In this document: one piece after another, positions 45,433 through 54,422 of the stretch
How positions within the stretch are numbered: position 1 is the stretch's first letter
Layout of the letters: the number at the start of each line of letters is the position of its first letter
Origin: a virus
IMG/VR virus record: IMGVR_UViG_3300047548_001236
Span: 124,001 to 188,000 of that record
Reading direction: 5' to 3' (one strand)
Length of the DNA: 64,000 nt
Translations under genes and position numbers: made by a program
The notes under the pieces: generated by a model
Told to the model about the DNA's origin: nothing
Seen by the model: the letters and a program-made list of their open reading frames with translations, nothing else
The model's database searches: none

Positions 45433-47106
45433 GTGAGATTATTTGGTTTTGAAATCAAGAGGCTCGAGGACGGCGTTACTAACCAGTTGCCGTCGTTCGC
45501 CGAGCCTCAAAATGACGATGGAGCTCTTAACTTAGGATCTGTTGTAGGCGGATCCTATGGTATGCTGTGGGATATTGAAGGAACAGCAAAATCAGAAGCC
45601 GAGCTTGTTACAAGATATCGCGGCATGATGCTGAACCCTGAAATCCAACAAGCAGTCGATGAAATAGTCAACGAGGCAATCAACGTCGATTCACATGATG
45701 AAGTAATTAAAATCGTGCTCGATGATACTGGATTGCCTGACAGAGTCAAGGACCGTGTAACAGAAGAGTTTCAAAACGTACTTGAGCTTCTCGATTTTTC
45801 AAACCAAGCATATGATATATTCTCTAAATTCTACGTTGATGGGCGACTCAACTATCATGTGATTATCGATGAGAAGGATCTTCGTCGAGGTATTCTCGAA
45901 CTGAGATACCTCGACCCTCGTAAGATTCGTCTTGTCCGTGAAATGGATGATAAGCCTATTCCTGGACAAGGTAGTCAAGCTGCGACTCTAAAACAGATTC
46001 GCAAAGAGTATTACATCTACTCAGAAAGTGGCTTTGGCACGTCTTCTGTGACCAACTACACAACATCGATAAGCGGTCTCAAGATTGCAAGAGATTCTAT
46101 TGTCAGAGTGACATCAGGCATCGTCAACGAATCAAACACGGTCGTTCTCTCACACCTTCACAGAGCTATCAAGTCGCTCAACCAATTGAGGATGCTAGAG
46201 GACGCAACTGTGATTTATACGATCACAAGAGCTCCTGAACGTCGCATCTTTTACGTTGACGTAGGCAACTTGCCTAAAGCGAAGGCTGAGCAGTATCTTC
46301 ATGATATGATGGCACGGCACAAGAACCGCGTTACATACGACCCTGCTACAGGTGAAATTCGTGACGACCGTAAGATGATGACAATGACCGAAGACTATTG
46401 GTTCCCACGCCGTGAAGGAAACCGCTCGACGGAAGTGGAACAGCTTCAAGCTGGTGGCGGTCTTGGAGAAGATCGCAACCTACCGTACTTCCAAAACAAA
46501 CTGTATAAATCGTTGAACGTTCCAGTCGCTCGTTTGCAACCTGAAACAATGTATTCTTTTGGTAGAGGATCGGAAATCACTCGCGAAGAACTGAAGTTCA
46601 GTAAGTTCATCAAGAGACTACGTGCGAGATTCTCCATTCTATTCGATAGATGCCTTGAGCGCCAACTCGTGTTGAAAGGTGTTATGTCACCAGAGGACTG
46701 GGCTTCCATACAGAACAAAATTCGATACGATTTCGTCAAAGACAACTTCTTTGAAGAGCTCAAGGAAACAGAAATTCTTCGTGAAAAGCTCAACACACTG
46801 AATGAAGTAGAGCCGCTAGTGGGCAAATACTTCTCGAGAGAGTGGGTCGTTAAACGCGTTCTGTTTATGTCTGATGATGAAATGCGTCAGATGCAAAAAG
46901 AAATGGACGCTGAGCGAATGGCTGGATACTACGGCGACTTTGTTCCTCAGGGACAAGGTGATTACGAGCAGATTCCTGCCGATCAAGTCCCACAACAGAT
47001 GCCTCCTGAGCAGCAGCTTCGACAGTCTGTATCCGATCCAGTAGACGGTTTGACAATTATAAATACAAATAGGTTCAAATCTCAGCAAAGGACAACAAGA
47101 AGATGA
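45433..47106 (+). CDS. gp20: Portal protein gp20
   Basis: 557 residues from the GTG at 45433, seven bases after AAAGGA; a TTG six bases earlier is less well placed. Key segments: MLWDIEGTAKSEAELVTRYR, MMLNPEIQQAVDEIVNEAI, LDPRKIRLVREM, APERRIFYVDVGNLPKAKAE, VTYDPATGEIRDDRK and DYWFPRREGNRSTEVEQL, as in T4 gp20. Forms the 12-fold ring for packaging and initiates head assembly. Non-ATG start is unusual in this block. The last codons overlap the core protein start by 4 bases. Confidence 0.96.
   Translation: MRLFGFEIKRLEDGVTNQLPSFAEPQNDDGALNLGSVVGGSYGMLWDIEGTAKSEAELVTRYRGMMLNPEIQQAVDEIVNEAINVDSHDEVIKIVLDDTGLPDRVKDRVTEEFQNVLELLDFSNQAYDIFSKFYVDGRLNYHVIIDEKDLRRGILELRYLDPRKIRLVREMDDKPIPGQGSQAATLKQIRKEYYIYSESGFGTSSVTNYTTSISGLKIARDSIVRVTSGIVNESNTVVLSHLHRAIKSLNQLRMLEDATVIYTITRAPERRIFYVDVGNLPKAKAEQYLHDMMARHKNRVTYDPATGEIRDDRKMMTMTEDYWFPRREGNRSTEVEQLQAGGGLGEDRNLPYFQNKLYKSLNVPVARLQPETMYSFGRGSEITREELKFSKFIKRLRARFSILFDRCLERQLVLKGVMSPEDWASIQNKIRYDFVKDNFFEELKETEILREKLNTLNEVEPLVGKYFSREWVVKRVLFMSDDEMRQMQKEMDAERMAGYYGDFVPQGQGDYEQIPADQVPQQMPPEQQLRQSVSDPVDGLTIINTNRFKSQQRTTRR
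47058..47065 (+). promoter_or_regulatory. Late promoter TATAAATA inside the end of gp20
   Basis: Exact consensus within the last codons of the portal gene, 38 bases before the core gene ATG. Could give extra transcription of the prohead-core and protease genes. Confidence 0.55.
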
Positions 47107-48611
47107 AAAAATTTCGCCAGATAATCTCCGAGGTTGCACAACCCACAGCAGGAGACGAGATTAACTTCAAAGAGAAGCACATTATCGATCATATTTTGGA
47201 CCCAAACTCCGAAGAAGACCAGTTTACTGCTGACAAGATCAAGAAATTCGCAAACCGCGCCGACTACAAGAAAGGCGAGGACATGGCCGTGTATGAAGGT
47301 GTGACACTGTCACGTAGAGATGTTCCAGGCCAGGAAGATGAAGACATTGATAACGACGGTCAAAGAACCAAAGCAGACGCCCAGCTGAGATACCGTAGAC
47401 ATGCTCAGATTAAGAGCAAGATCATTGACGAAGCTGCCGACAAACTGAAAGCAGCCAATCGCAGACTGGATAAGACAATCGTCAAAGATGAAAAGGGCGA
47501 CGCTGATTCGTTCCTGTTTGATGGCAGCCGCAAAGGCAACGTCAAAGGAAAGCAGCTTGCCAATATGGACGAAGCAAAGATGTCTGCCGCTGAGATGAAA
47601 AAGCGCGAAGAGATCGTCATGTCCATGAAGAAAAACGCTGCTGATTTGAAAAAGCGTTATGGTAAGGATTGGGAAAGCGTCATGTACGCCATTGCTACCA
47701 AGCAAGCGATGAATGAATCCAACCATGAGTGGGAAACAGATTCTGCGAAAGTCAAAAAGTCCAACGATCCAAAGTTCATCTCGAAGATGATAGAAAAGTG
47801 GGGATCGAGAGGCGGTGCGTGGTTGAATCATCCAGCGCTAACCGAAGCTCTAGACCCTGTTGGTAAAGAAGATGAAGACGTCGACAACGATGGAAAAATC
47901 ACCAAGTCGGACGCATATCTACGCGCCCGTCGTAAGGCTATTGCTAAAAAACTACAGCAGGAAGGTCTACTCCAGCAAGAAAGTCTAATGGACGTTTTGC
48001 AACCAGTTGGCGGTGAGTATGGCGACGAAGAAAAATCCCATGTTGCCTACAAGAAGAAGAATCAGACCAATCCCGAGCATCACGGTGAACCTGTCGAGGT
48101 CAAGGAAGAATCTGATCTACACGAAGTCTCCAAGAAGACTCTTGGAAGATACATCAAGTCTGCTGGACCAGACAGAGAGCGTTTGATGAAGCGTGCGCAA
48201 CAAACCTCCCAGTTGGGTCACGACTTCAAGTCTACGGGTGATACAAAGAAAGCACAAGAATTGTTCTACAAGGCAGGCGGTGATGTTCTTAAAGCAGCAA
48301 ACCGAAAGGCTGGCATTAACAAGGCTGTCGACAAGCTGACGAAAGAAGATGTGTCGCTTGCAAAACCTAAAACTGGAATGCGTGTATACTCAGGTAAGAC
48401 AAAACAGGCTCAAATTTCTGAAATGGTTGAGCACAAGGTAATCGATTTTGCTGACGGCTCGTCTATGAGACTGACCGCTGAACAGGCTGAGACAATCGAC
48501 AGCCTCTTATTTGCTCTTGATGAAAGCAATGCTCACAGAATGGCTGTGATCATGACTTCGGGTAAAGAAGGTTTTAATGAGATTATGAAGTTTGCCAAGG
48601 AGGTATTGTAA
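47103..48611 (+). CDS. Prohead core-type protein with two EF-hand-like loops
   Basis: 502 residues, charged and helical. It occupies the place where T4 has the core genes 67 and 68, between portal and protease, but is several times longer. Two loops match the EF-hand calcium pattern: DIDNDGQRTKAD (81-92) and DVDNDGKITKSD (259-270), each followed by an Arg-rich helix. Between them lies KKRYGKDWESVMYAIATKQA, a segment I recall from cyanophage-type homologues. It also has many LxE/IxE-type sites like those cut by the prohead protease. Probably a scaffold/core protein digested at maturation; calcium binding is inferred. Confidence 0.72.
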   Translation: MKKFRQIISEVAQPTAGDEINFKEKHIIDHILDPNSEEDQFTADKIKKFANRADYKKGEDMAVYEGVTLSRRDVPGQEDEDIDNDGQRTKADAQLRYRRHAQIKSKIIDEAADKLKAANRRLDKTIVKDEKGDADSFLFDGSRKGNVKGKQLANMDEAKMSAAEMKKREEIVMSMKKNAADLKKRYGKDWESVMYAIATKQAMNESNHEWETDSAKVKKSNDPKFISKMIEKWGSRGGAWLNHPALTEALDPVGKEDEDVDNDGKITKSDAYLRARRKAIAKKLQQEGLLQQESLMDVLQPVGGEYGDEEKSHVAYKKKNQTNPEHHGEPVEVKEESDLHEVSKKTLGRYIKSAGPDRERLMKRAQQTSQLGHDFKSTGDTKKAQELFYKAGGDVLKAANRKAGINKAVDKLTKEDVSLAKPKTGMRVYSGKTKQAQISEMVEHKVIDFADGSSMRLTAEQAETIDSLLFALDESNAHRMAVIMTSGKEGFNEIMKFAKEVL

Positions 48612-48868
48612 TGGTTGATATAGTCATTAAGTTGACAAAGCCAGAGATATCTGTCACCACAGCCAACACTGTATACGACAGCGCTCTGTTCAGAGTCTAC
48701 ACACCCTCTGGAGGATCTGATGCTTTAATCACTGTTAGAAGCGCTAACGGTGCCGTGATCGGATCGATGACTCAACCTGCTGGTTTCGTGGAGGTTATGA
48801 ACAAAAATCCGTCGGACACTGTTGAATCGAATACTGCTGTGTTGTGTTCCCCGGTCGCATGGAAGTGA
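48611..48868 (+). CDS. Small beta-rich protein before the prohead protease
   Basis: 85 residues, ATG overlapping the core protein stop (TAATG). Sequence MVDIVIKLTKPEISVTTANT ... FVEVMNKNPSDTVESNTAVL is beta-rich, ending VAWK, and similar small proteins of unknown function sit near head genes of T4-type cyanophages. It contains no catalytic motif. Could be a minor head or decoration component. Followed by the late promoter for the protease. Confidence 0.68.
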   Translation: MVDIVIKLTKPEISVTTANTVYDSALFRVYTPSGGSDALITVRSANGAVIGSMTQPAGFVEVMNKNPSDTVESNTAVLCSPVAWK

Positions 48869-48882
48869 CAGATTGTCATTTG

Positions 48883-48890
48883 TATAAATA
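48883..48890 (+). promoter_or_regulatory. Late promoter TATAAATA for the prohead protease
   Basis: Exact consensus, 18 bases before the gp21 ATG, followed by AAAGAAAGG as ribosome site. Confidence 0.78.
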
Positions 48891-48908
48891 GAAAGAAAGG
48901 GACAAAAC

Positions 48909-49583
48909 ATGAAACTAATCACAGAAGTAACAGAAGAGTGCTCAGTCGTAACCGAGTCGACAGAGAGCGGCAAGAAAGGATACTTCATCGAAGGTATCTT
49001 CATGCAGGGTGATGTTAAGAATCGCAATGGACGAATATACCCTTCTCCAATCTTGGAGAAGGAGATGCAGCGGTATAACAAAGATTTCATCAAGACAAAA
49101 AGAGCTCTTGGTGAACTCGGACATCCTAACGGCCCTCAGATCAACGGCGATCGCGTTTCGCACCTAATTACTGAGATGACAAGGGACGATTCTAACTTCG
49201 TTGGTAAGGCAAAGATCCTTTCTACTCCAATGGGTGAAATCGTCAAGACGTTTATTGACGAAGGCGTAAAGATTGGCGTTTCTACTCGCGGTCTTGGTTC
49301 TGTGAAGCCCACGAACGAAGGGATCATGGAAGTGCAGGACGATTTCCATCTTGCTACCGTTGACATTGTTACTGATCCTTCGGGGCCAAACTGCTTTGTG
49401 AAGGGCATCATGGAAAACACAGAATACTACTATGATATCGCTTCGGGCAACTGGAGAGTGATGGAAAAACTTGAAGAAACAGTCAAAGAGTTGAAGAAAG
49501 AGTACAAGCCTGCAACAATCCGTAAGATCGATGAAGCCAAAGCCCTGAGAATTTTCGAGAATTTCATATCATCTCTCAAGTGA
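48909..49583 (+). CDS. gp21: Prohead protease gp21
   Basis: 224 residues. Serine protease of the herpesvirus-assemblin-like S77 family: QGDVKNRNGRIYPSPILEKE, then ELGHPNGP with the catalytic His72, and KIGVSTRGLGS with the nucleophile Ser125. After these come DFHLATVDIVTDPSGPNCFV and a helical tail. It cuts scaffold, core and capsid precursors after prohead assembly, as in T4. Located between core and scaffold genes as expected; length close to T4 gp21 (212). Confidence 0.96.
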   Translation: MKLITEVTEECSVVTESTESGKKGYFIEGIFMQGDVKNRNGRIYPSPILEKEMQRYNKDFIKTKRALGELGHPNGPQINGDRVSHLITEMTRDDSNFVGKAKILSTPMGEIVKTFIDEGVKIGVSTRGLGSVKPTNEGIMEVQDDFHLATVDIVTDPSGPNCFVKGIMENTEYYYDIASGNWRVMEKLEETVKELKKEYKPATIRKIDEAKALRIFENFISSLK

Positions 49584-49598
49584 CAAAATCTCGGTTTA

Positions 49599-49606
49599 TA
49601 TAAATA
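49599..49606 (+). promoter_or_regulatory. Late promoter TATAAATA for the scaffold gene
   Basis: Exact consensus, 40 bases before the gp22 ATG; AAAAAGGAGAG follows as a strong ribosome site. Confidence 0.78.
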
Positions 49607-49645
49607 AAATGATGACAAACGAATCCCATTAAAAAGGAGAGTAAA

Positions 49646-50626
49646 ATGGTAAAGAGAAATCTACAGGAGTTCAAGGCTGACCACGAGGGCGGTGACGTCG
49701 TTCAGGGTGGAGAAGTCATGGAACCAACAGATGCAGTAGGTGGCCCTATCCAGAAGCGCCTTGCAGACATTATGGCTCCAGTCGATCCCGAAGCTGACGA
49801 AGTCGAAGTTGTAGCTCCAGGTAACGCTGCCGTCAAGGTAGTGAAAGAAGACCAGGATGCTGACGCTGCTTTCACATCGCTGTTTGAAGGTATGGACGTT
49901 TCTGCTGACTTCAAAGGCAAGGTAAAGCTTGTTTTTGAGGCTGCTGTTAACGAAGCTGCTGAGACTAAGATCGCAGAAGCTGTCGAAGAAATGGAAGCCA
50001 AGACGGCTGCCCTAACCGAGGAGCTTGAAGTCAAGTTCCAAGGCCAGCTCGACGAAGCTGTTAATGAAGCTGTCAACGGTATTGTCGAAAACCTCGACGC
50101 ATATCTTGACTATGTCGTTGCAGAATGGATGGAAGAGAACAAGGTCGCTATCGAAGCTGGCATTAAGGTTGAAATGGCCGAATCGCTTCTGAACAGCCTC
50201 AAGACCGTGTTCTACGAGCACAACGTTCAGATCGACGAAGAAACAATCGACGTCGTTGCAGACCTCGAAGAGCAAATTGCTGAGCTGGAAGCCAAGGCTA
50301 ACCAGGCTATCAATGAGAGCATCGAGCTTGCAGAAGAAGTCAAGGCTCTTCGCGCTGAAACTATCTTCAACGAAGTAGCAGAAGGTTTGACTACAACTCA
50401 GGCTGAGCGTCTTCGCGTTCTGTCTGAAAAGCTGAACTTCGATGACTCCGACAACTACAAGCAAGACCTGATGACTTTGAAAGAGTCGTTCTTCAAGGCT
50501 AAGGCTGTAGTCAAAGAAGAAGTCGAAGAGATGCTGACCGAAGAGACAGCTCCTAAGAAGACTGTTTCCCAATATGATTCTGTAAATGCACTCGCCGCAG
50601 CTATCAGCTCGATTAAGATTAAGTGA
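49646..50626 (+). CDS. gp22: Prohead scaffold protein gp22
   Basis: 326 residues, very acidic and helical, with long coiled-coil stretches (IAEAVEEMEAKTAALTEELE; DLEEQIAELEAKANQAINES). The segment VNGIVENLDAYLDYVVAEWM, followed by EENKVAIEAGIKVEMAE, is diagnostic of T4-type gp22. It builds the inner core around which the capsid assembles and is then degraded by gp21. The final SQYDSVNALAAAISSIKIK, which may bind the capsid, is typical. Confidence 0.95.
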   Translation: MVKRNLQEFKADHEGGDVVQGGEVMEPTDAVGGPIQKRLADIMAPVDPEADEVEVVAPGNAAVKVVKEDQDADAAFTSLFEGMDVSADFKGKVKLVFEAAVNEAAETKIAEAVEEMEAKTAALTEELEVKFQGQLDEAVNEAVNGIVENLDAYLDYVVAEWMEENKVAIEAGIKVEMAESLLNSLKTVFYEHNVQIDEETIDVVADLEEQIAELEAKANQAINESIELAEEVKALRAETIFNEVAEGLTTTQAERLRVLSEKLNFDDSDNYKQDLMTLKESFFKAKAVVKEEVEEMLTEETAPKKTVSQYDSVNALAAAISSIKIK

Positions 50627-50638
50627 AATTCAGAAATT

Positions 50639-50646
50639 GATAAATA
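50639..50646 (+). promoter_or_regulatory. Late promoter GATAAATA for the major capsid gene
   Basis: One mismatch to consensus, 38 bases before the capsid ATG, followed by AAGGAGAG. Confidence 0.6.
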
Positions 50647-50683
50647 ATCTCATAGAACAACAACCAAACAAGGAGAGATACAA

Positions 50684-52006
50684 ATGAGTCAATCTACTCG
50701 TGATCTAGTAGCAAAGTGGGGCCCAATTCTGGAGCATGCCAATTTTGCTCCCATCAAGGACGAACAGAAGAGAGCCATCACTGCTCAGATCCTGGAGAAC
50801 ACAGAGCGTAACCTGAGAGAAGACAGCACCGCTGTTTCGCTTTCCTCGCTTCTGATGGAAACCCCAACAAACGCAGCCGGTACTCTTGGCTTCACTTCAT
50901 CTGCATCCGCAGCTGGTCCTGTCGCTGGTTACGACCCTGTTCTGATCAGCCTGGTTCGTCGTGCAATGCCTAACCTGATCGCATACGACATCGCTGGCGT
51001 TCAGCCAATGACTGGCCCAACCGGCCTGATCTTCGCTATGCGTTCGAAGTACAACGCAATGTCGGGCAACACCTCGGTTGAAGCCTTCTACGGCGAAGCC
51101 GACACCGACTTCTCCGGTACCGGTACTCACGCTGGTGGCCTGAATGGTGACACCGCTGGTGTAACCTACGGTACAGGTCTGCAGACCGCTGCTGCCGAAG
51201 CTCTCGGCTCGACTGGCAACGCTTTTGCTGAAATGGCCTTCTCAATCGAGAAAGTTGCTGTGGAAGCTAAGAGCCGCGCTCTGAAAGCTGAATACACCAC
51301 TGAACTCGCACAGGACCTGAAAGCTGTTCACGGTCTTGATGCTGAGACGGAACTCGCCAACATCCTCCAATCGGAGATCCTGGCCGAGATCAACCGTGAA
51401 GTGGTTCGTACAATCTATCTGACTGCAACCGCTGGTGCTAACAACACTTCGGTTCAGGGAACCTTCGACCTCGACGTCGATGCAAACGGCCGTTGGTCGG
51501 TTGAAAAGTTCAAGGGTCTGATGTTCCAGATCGAACGCGAAGCTAACCAGATCGCAAAAGACACCCGTAGAGGCAAGGGTAACATCGTTATCTGCTCTTC
51601 GGACGTTGCTTCCGCTCTGCAGATGGCTGGTGTTCTGGACTACACCCCTGCTCTTAACTCCAACGCTCTGAACGTTGACGACACCGGCAACACCTTCGCT
51701 GGTGTTCTGAATGGTCGCTTCCGCGTGTACATCGACCCATATGCTACCGGCAACTACCTGGTTGTAGGCTATAAGGGTGCTTCGTCCTTCGACGCTGGCC
51801 TCTTCTACTGCCCATACGTTCCGCTGCAAATGGTCCGTGCTATCGGTCAAGACAGCTTCCAACCGAAGATCGGCTTCAAAACCCGTTACGGTATGGTTGC
51901 TAACCCATTCGCCAAGGGTGCAACTGCATTCGCTGGTTCGGGTTCGGGTCTTGATGCAAACAGCAACAAGTACTACCGCAGAATCAAGGTTACGAACCTC
52001 CTGTAA
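50684..52006 (+). CDS. gp23: Major capsid protein gp23
   Basis: 440 residues. Signature segments: LVAKWGPILEHANFAPIKDE, PVLISLVRRAMPNLIAYDIA, GVQPMTGPTGLIFAMRSKY, FAEMAFSIEKVAVEAKSRAL, KAEYTTELAQDLKAVHGLDA, then NIVICSSDVASALQMAGVLD. These are the conserved blocks of T4-type capsid proteins. The N-terminal 59 residues probably form the cleaved peptide, with LME (57-59) as the LxE-type protease site. Codons are strongly biased to C- and G-ending forms, as expected of the most abundant protein. Followed by a strong terminator. Confidence 0.97.
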   Translation: MSQSTRDLVAKWGPILEHANFAPIKDEQKRAITAQILENTERNLREDSTAVSLSSLLMETPTNAAGTLGFTSSASAAGPVAGYDPVLISLVRRAMPNLIAYDIAGVQPMTGPTGLIFAMRSKYNAMSGNTSVEAFYGEADTDFSGTGTHAGGLNGDTAGVTYGTGLQTAAAEALGSTGNAFAEMAFSIEKVAVEAKSRALKAEYTTELAQDLKAVHGLDAETELANILQSEILAEINREVVRTIYLTATAGANNTSVQGTFDLDVDANGRWSVEKFKGLMFQIEREANQIAKDTRRGKGNIVICSSDVASALQMAGVLDYTPALNSNALNVDDTGNTFAGVLNGRFRVYIDPYATGNYLVVGYKGASSFDAGLFYCPYVPLQMVRAIGQDSFQPKIGFKTRYGMVANPFAKGATAFAGSGSGLDANSNKYYRRIKVTNLL

Positions 52007-52042
52007 TCTATATAAAAGAGCCTGGAACCAACCAGGCCAACT

Positions 52043-52069
52043 AGGAGGACCGAAAGGTCCTCCTTTTTT
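52043..52069 (+). terminator. Rho-independent terminator after the capsid gene
   Basis: Stem AGGAGGACC (52043-52051) and GGTCCTCCT (52056-52064), GAAA tetraloop, then T-run. It closes the late morphogenesis transcript. Confidence 0.9.
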
Positions 52070-52070
52070 G

Positions 52071-52099
52071 TTGTCTGTTTGTTCGTTAGTCTATATACT
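52071..52099 (+). promoter_or_regulatory. Sigma70-like promoter for the Vsr-like endonuclease gene
   Basis: TTGTCT (52071-52076), 17-base spacer, TATACT (52094-52099), 25 bases before the ATG and right after the terminator. It matches the type of promoter used by the minus-strand genes. Confidence 0.45.
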
Positions 52100-52123
52100 A
52101 CATCCATTTGGTGAGAGCGACAC

Positions 52124-53509
52124 ATGTCAAACAAAATTCCCATACCACCCAGAGAAGAATTAGTAGAGTTGTATCAGCAGCCAGCGATTTCAATTTCTGA
52201 AATTGCTCGGAGATATAATACAAGCCAACCGACTGTACGCAAGTGGCTTATCGACTATCAAATTTCTAGGAAAACACAACGAGATGCTTCTCGTGAAGTC
52301 AATGCAGCTAAGCGGCCCAACCTACCTGATTTTGAGACGTTTGAAACAGATTTCTATACACTATCCATCGACGAATTAGAAAAGAAGTATGTCACGGGAC
52401 AATCAACACTATATCAATGGTGCGATGTTTTTGGGATGGAACCAAAAAACCACAGTCAAAGCTGTATTTTAGGTAAAGCGAAACAGTTTCAGCACATAAG
52501 GTATTCCACAGAAGTAGTAGAGACGACTTACAACGAATCGGGCAATCTATCTATTGCTGCTGAAAAGTTGGGCGTCTCATACGGATATATGAGGTTTCTT
52601 TGTAAACAGCATGGGATTGAAGTATTAAACCCTAAACGGTCCAAGCGAGAAAACGACCTTTATGAAAAGTGCGTCAGCATCGCTCCAAAAGACCAGTGGA
52701 AAATCGGCGATCGATCTGCAATAGCCCCTTTCGAGCTCGATATATATAATATCGATAAAGGACTCGCCGTTGAATATTGTGGGAGTTACTGGCACTCCGA
52801 AACGTATGGAAAGAAAGACCGCAACTACCACGCACGTAAACTACAAATGTGTAGAGAAAAAGGGGTCAAACTCATCACCGTGTTCGAGTTCGATGATATG
52901 GAGAAAATAACCGACCTCCTCCGTACCTTGCTTGGTGTCTCTTTGCCGCTTAATGCACGAGAAGCTAGAGTTGTCGACGTTGAACCGTCAGCCGCTGCAG
53001 CTTTCTATCAACGCCACCATCTATCGGGTTCCGTCGGAGCTTCCACACATTTAGGATTGGTTTACGACAAAACAAACGAGATTGTAATGATGGCGTCGTT
53101 TGGCAAAGCCAGAAACGGAAAACACACGTACGAGTGTATGAGAATGGCATCGGACGGTCGTTATAGGGTGAGGGGCGGAGCTTCCAAATTGTTCCACCAC
53201 TTTGATCGACGTATGAACGTTGGCGATACGTTGATCACATACGCAGACCTTCGCTTTGGAGAGGGTAATACATATCTGCACTGCGGATTTGAACGAGCTG
53301 CAGATACGAAGCCAAACTACTGGTATTTCCACAAGAATGCACCGCACATCAAACACTCGCGTGTGGCGTTTCAGAAGCATAAATTACCAAACGTGCTTAG
53401 TCGGTATGACGACAACCTTAGCGAGTACGATAATATGCTACTGAACGGGTATGATCGCATATGGGACTGTGGCAATGCAGTCTACATAAAACAAAAGGGG
53501 AGCATTTAG
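52124..53509 (+). CDS. Vsr-like (PD-(D/E)XK) homing endonuclease, Hef type
   Basis: 461 residues. Three helix-turn-helix repeats come first: ISISEIARRYNTSQPTVRKW (about 18-37), SIDELEKKYVTGQSTLYQW (about 79-97) and SIAAEKLGVSYGYMRFLCKQ (about 144-163). A very-short-patch-repair-like nuclease core follows: FELDIYNIDKGLAVEYCG with the catalytic Asp/Glu, SYWHSE, and REKGVKLITVFEFD. The last 170 residues (FYQRHHLSGSVGASTHLGLV, RVRGGASKLF, DLRFGEGNTYLHCGFE) resemble the acyltransferase-like domain found in similar phage endonucleases. It sits alone between two terminators after the capsid gene, a frequent homing site. Probably selfish; its target is unknown. Confidence 0.85.
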   Translation: MSNKIPIPPREELVELYQQPAISISEIARRYNTSQPTVRKWLIDYQISRKTQRDASREVNAAKRPNLPDFETFETDFYTLSIDELEKKYVTGQSTLYQWCDVFGMEPKNHSQSCILGKAKQFQHIRYSTEVVETTYNESGNLSIAAEKLGVSYGYMRFLCKQHGIEVLNPKRSKRENDLYEKCVSIAPKDQWKIGDRSAIAPFELDIYNIDKGLAVEYCGSYWHSETYGKKDRNYHARKLQMCREKGVKLITVFEFDDMEKITDLLRTLLGVSLPLNAREARVVDVEPSAAAAFYQRHHLSGSVGASTHLGLVYDKTNEIVMMASFGKARNGKHTYECMRMASDGRYRVRGGASKLFHHFDRRMNVGDTLITYADLRFGEGNTYLHCGFERAADTKPNYWYFHKNAPHIKHSRVAFQKHKLPNVLSRYDDNLSEYDNMLLNGYDRIWDCGNAVYIKQKGSI

Positions 53510-53520
53510 CTCCCCTTTTT
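53493..53520. terminator. Bidirectional terminator between convergent genes
   Basis: Perfect 11-bp stem AAAAGGGGAGC (53493-53503) / GCTCCCCTTTT (53509-53519) with an ATTTA loop. It serves the plus-strand endonuclease and the minus-strand early block. Confidence 0.9.
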
Positions 53521-53737
53521 ATTTGATGATACAACCACGCTTCATTGCATCGTTCTTAGCTTCTTCACCGTACCGAATTTCAATAAAATCCAGTACGGTA
53601 GTCAATGTGCTCTCAAGCACGCCCACCATATACGATTGTTGCAACATACGTGAATACGCACTCGTGTCATCGTATTCCATACTGATTTGTTGTTGTTTTC
53701 GGGCGATAAATGTTTGGACTGCAGTTGCGGTATTCAT
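53519..53737 (-). CDS. Small hypothetical protein
   Basis: 72 residues, beginning MNTATAVQTFIARKQQQISM and ending AMKRGCIIK. AAGGAG lies upstream of its ATG, and the stop codon lies in the terminator stem's T-run. It is mostly helical, with MLQQSYMVGVLESTLTTVLD. I do not recognise a family. It is the last gene of a minus-strand unit that begins with the OB-like protein at 54360, 11 bases away, so it may be co-expressed with DNA-metabolism functions. Confidence 0.6.
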   Translation of the reverse strand: MNTATAVQTFIARKQQQISMEYDDTSAYSRMLQQSYMVGVLESTLTTVLDFIEIRYGEEAKNDAMKRGCIIK

Positions 53738-53748
53738 TGTTGTTCTCC

Positions 53749-54360
53749 TTACACCAGCTTCGGACGTTCGATGATCGTCTGCTTGACGCCTTCACGATCA
53801 CCATGCGATTTAATCTTGGCAGAGACGTTGATCTGCTCGCCCTTGTTGGCCAGACGCTTCGTGCCTTTATACACGATCACGTTGCCGACCAGATCTTTGA
53901 TCACGTGAATCCATGTGGTACCATAGAGCCCATCAAACCCCTTAACCATCTCGACCACACCTGCGAACGTGATCTTATCACCGACGTTACCAATGTGCTG
54001 CGACTTGACAGCATCGTGTGCACGAGTCTGAGCAATCAGCTCAGCGAAGACTGCAGCCCGCTGAGCACGAGTGCATTCCCAGGTGTGGACATTGCCTTCC
54101 AGATCGACGGCCGAAGGATTCATCGGCGAGCTACCCATCACACGGTAGTTGTCCTCGGGTTCGGTCATCGGCAGGAATTCACCAGCCTTGAACGTACGGC
54201 CAGTCAGTTCGCACTCATATCCATCGTACGGAGCATGAGCACGGCCGTTGGCATCGATCGTCGCTTCCGGATACACTTCCAGAACAACATCCTTCCACGG
54301 ACGCGGAGCTTTCGAGTTGTACACTTGGTTGACAGCGGCCAGGTTGGTGACGATCAGCAT
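53749..54360 (-). CDS. Phage protein with predicted OB-like C-terminal domain
   Basis: 203 residues. The C-terminal third reads TWIHVIKDLVGNVIVYKGTK, GEQINVSAKIKSHGDREGVK and QTIIERPKL, a five-strand pattern I recall from phage proteins with an OB-like, single-strand-binding-type fold. The N-terminal part (VYPEATIDANGRAHAPYDGY, YECELTGRTFKAGEFLP) has a Cys and acidic residues but no enzyme motif. The gene is preceded by a sigma70-like promoter with an inverted repeat. A role in nucleic-acid binding is inferred from fold impression only. Confidence 0.6.
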   Translation of the reverse strand: MLIVTNLAAVNQVYNSKAPRPWKDVVLEVYPEATIDANGRAHAPYDGYECELTGRTFKAGEFLPMTEPEDNYRVMGSSPMNPSAVDLEGNVHTWECTRAQRAAVFAELIAQTRAHDAVKSQHIGNVGDKITFAGVVEMVKGFDGLYGTTWIHVIKDLVGNVIVYKGTKRLANKGEQINVSAKIKSHGDREGVKQTIIERPKLV

Positions 54361-54393
54361 CTCAAGAGCTCCTATCAGCGTTCCGATAACAGA

Positions 54394-54422
54394 TATATAG
54401 GGAAAGCTGAGGAGTATGTCAA
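54394..54422 (-). promoter_or_regulatory. Early promoter TTGACA-N17-TATATA
   Basis: On the minus strand, -35 TTGACA at 54417-54422 and -10 TATATA at 54394-54399 with 17 bases between. It drives the OB-like gene starting at 54360. One of four such minus-strand promoters in this block. Confidence 0.7.
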
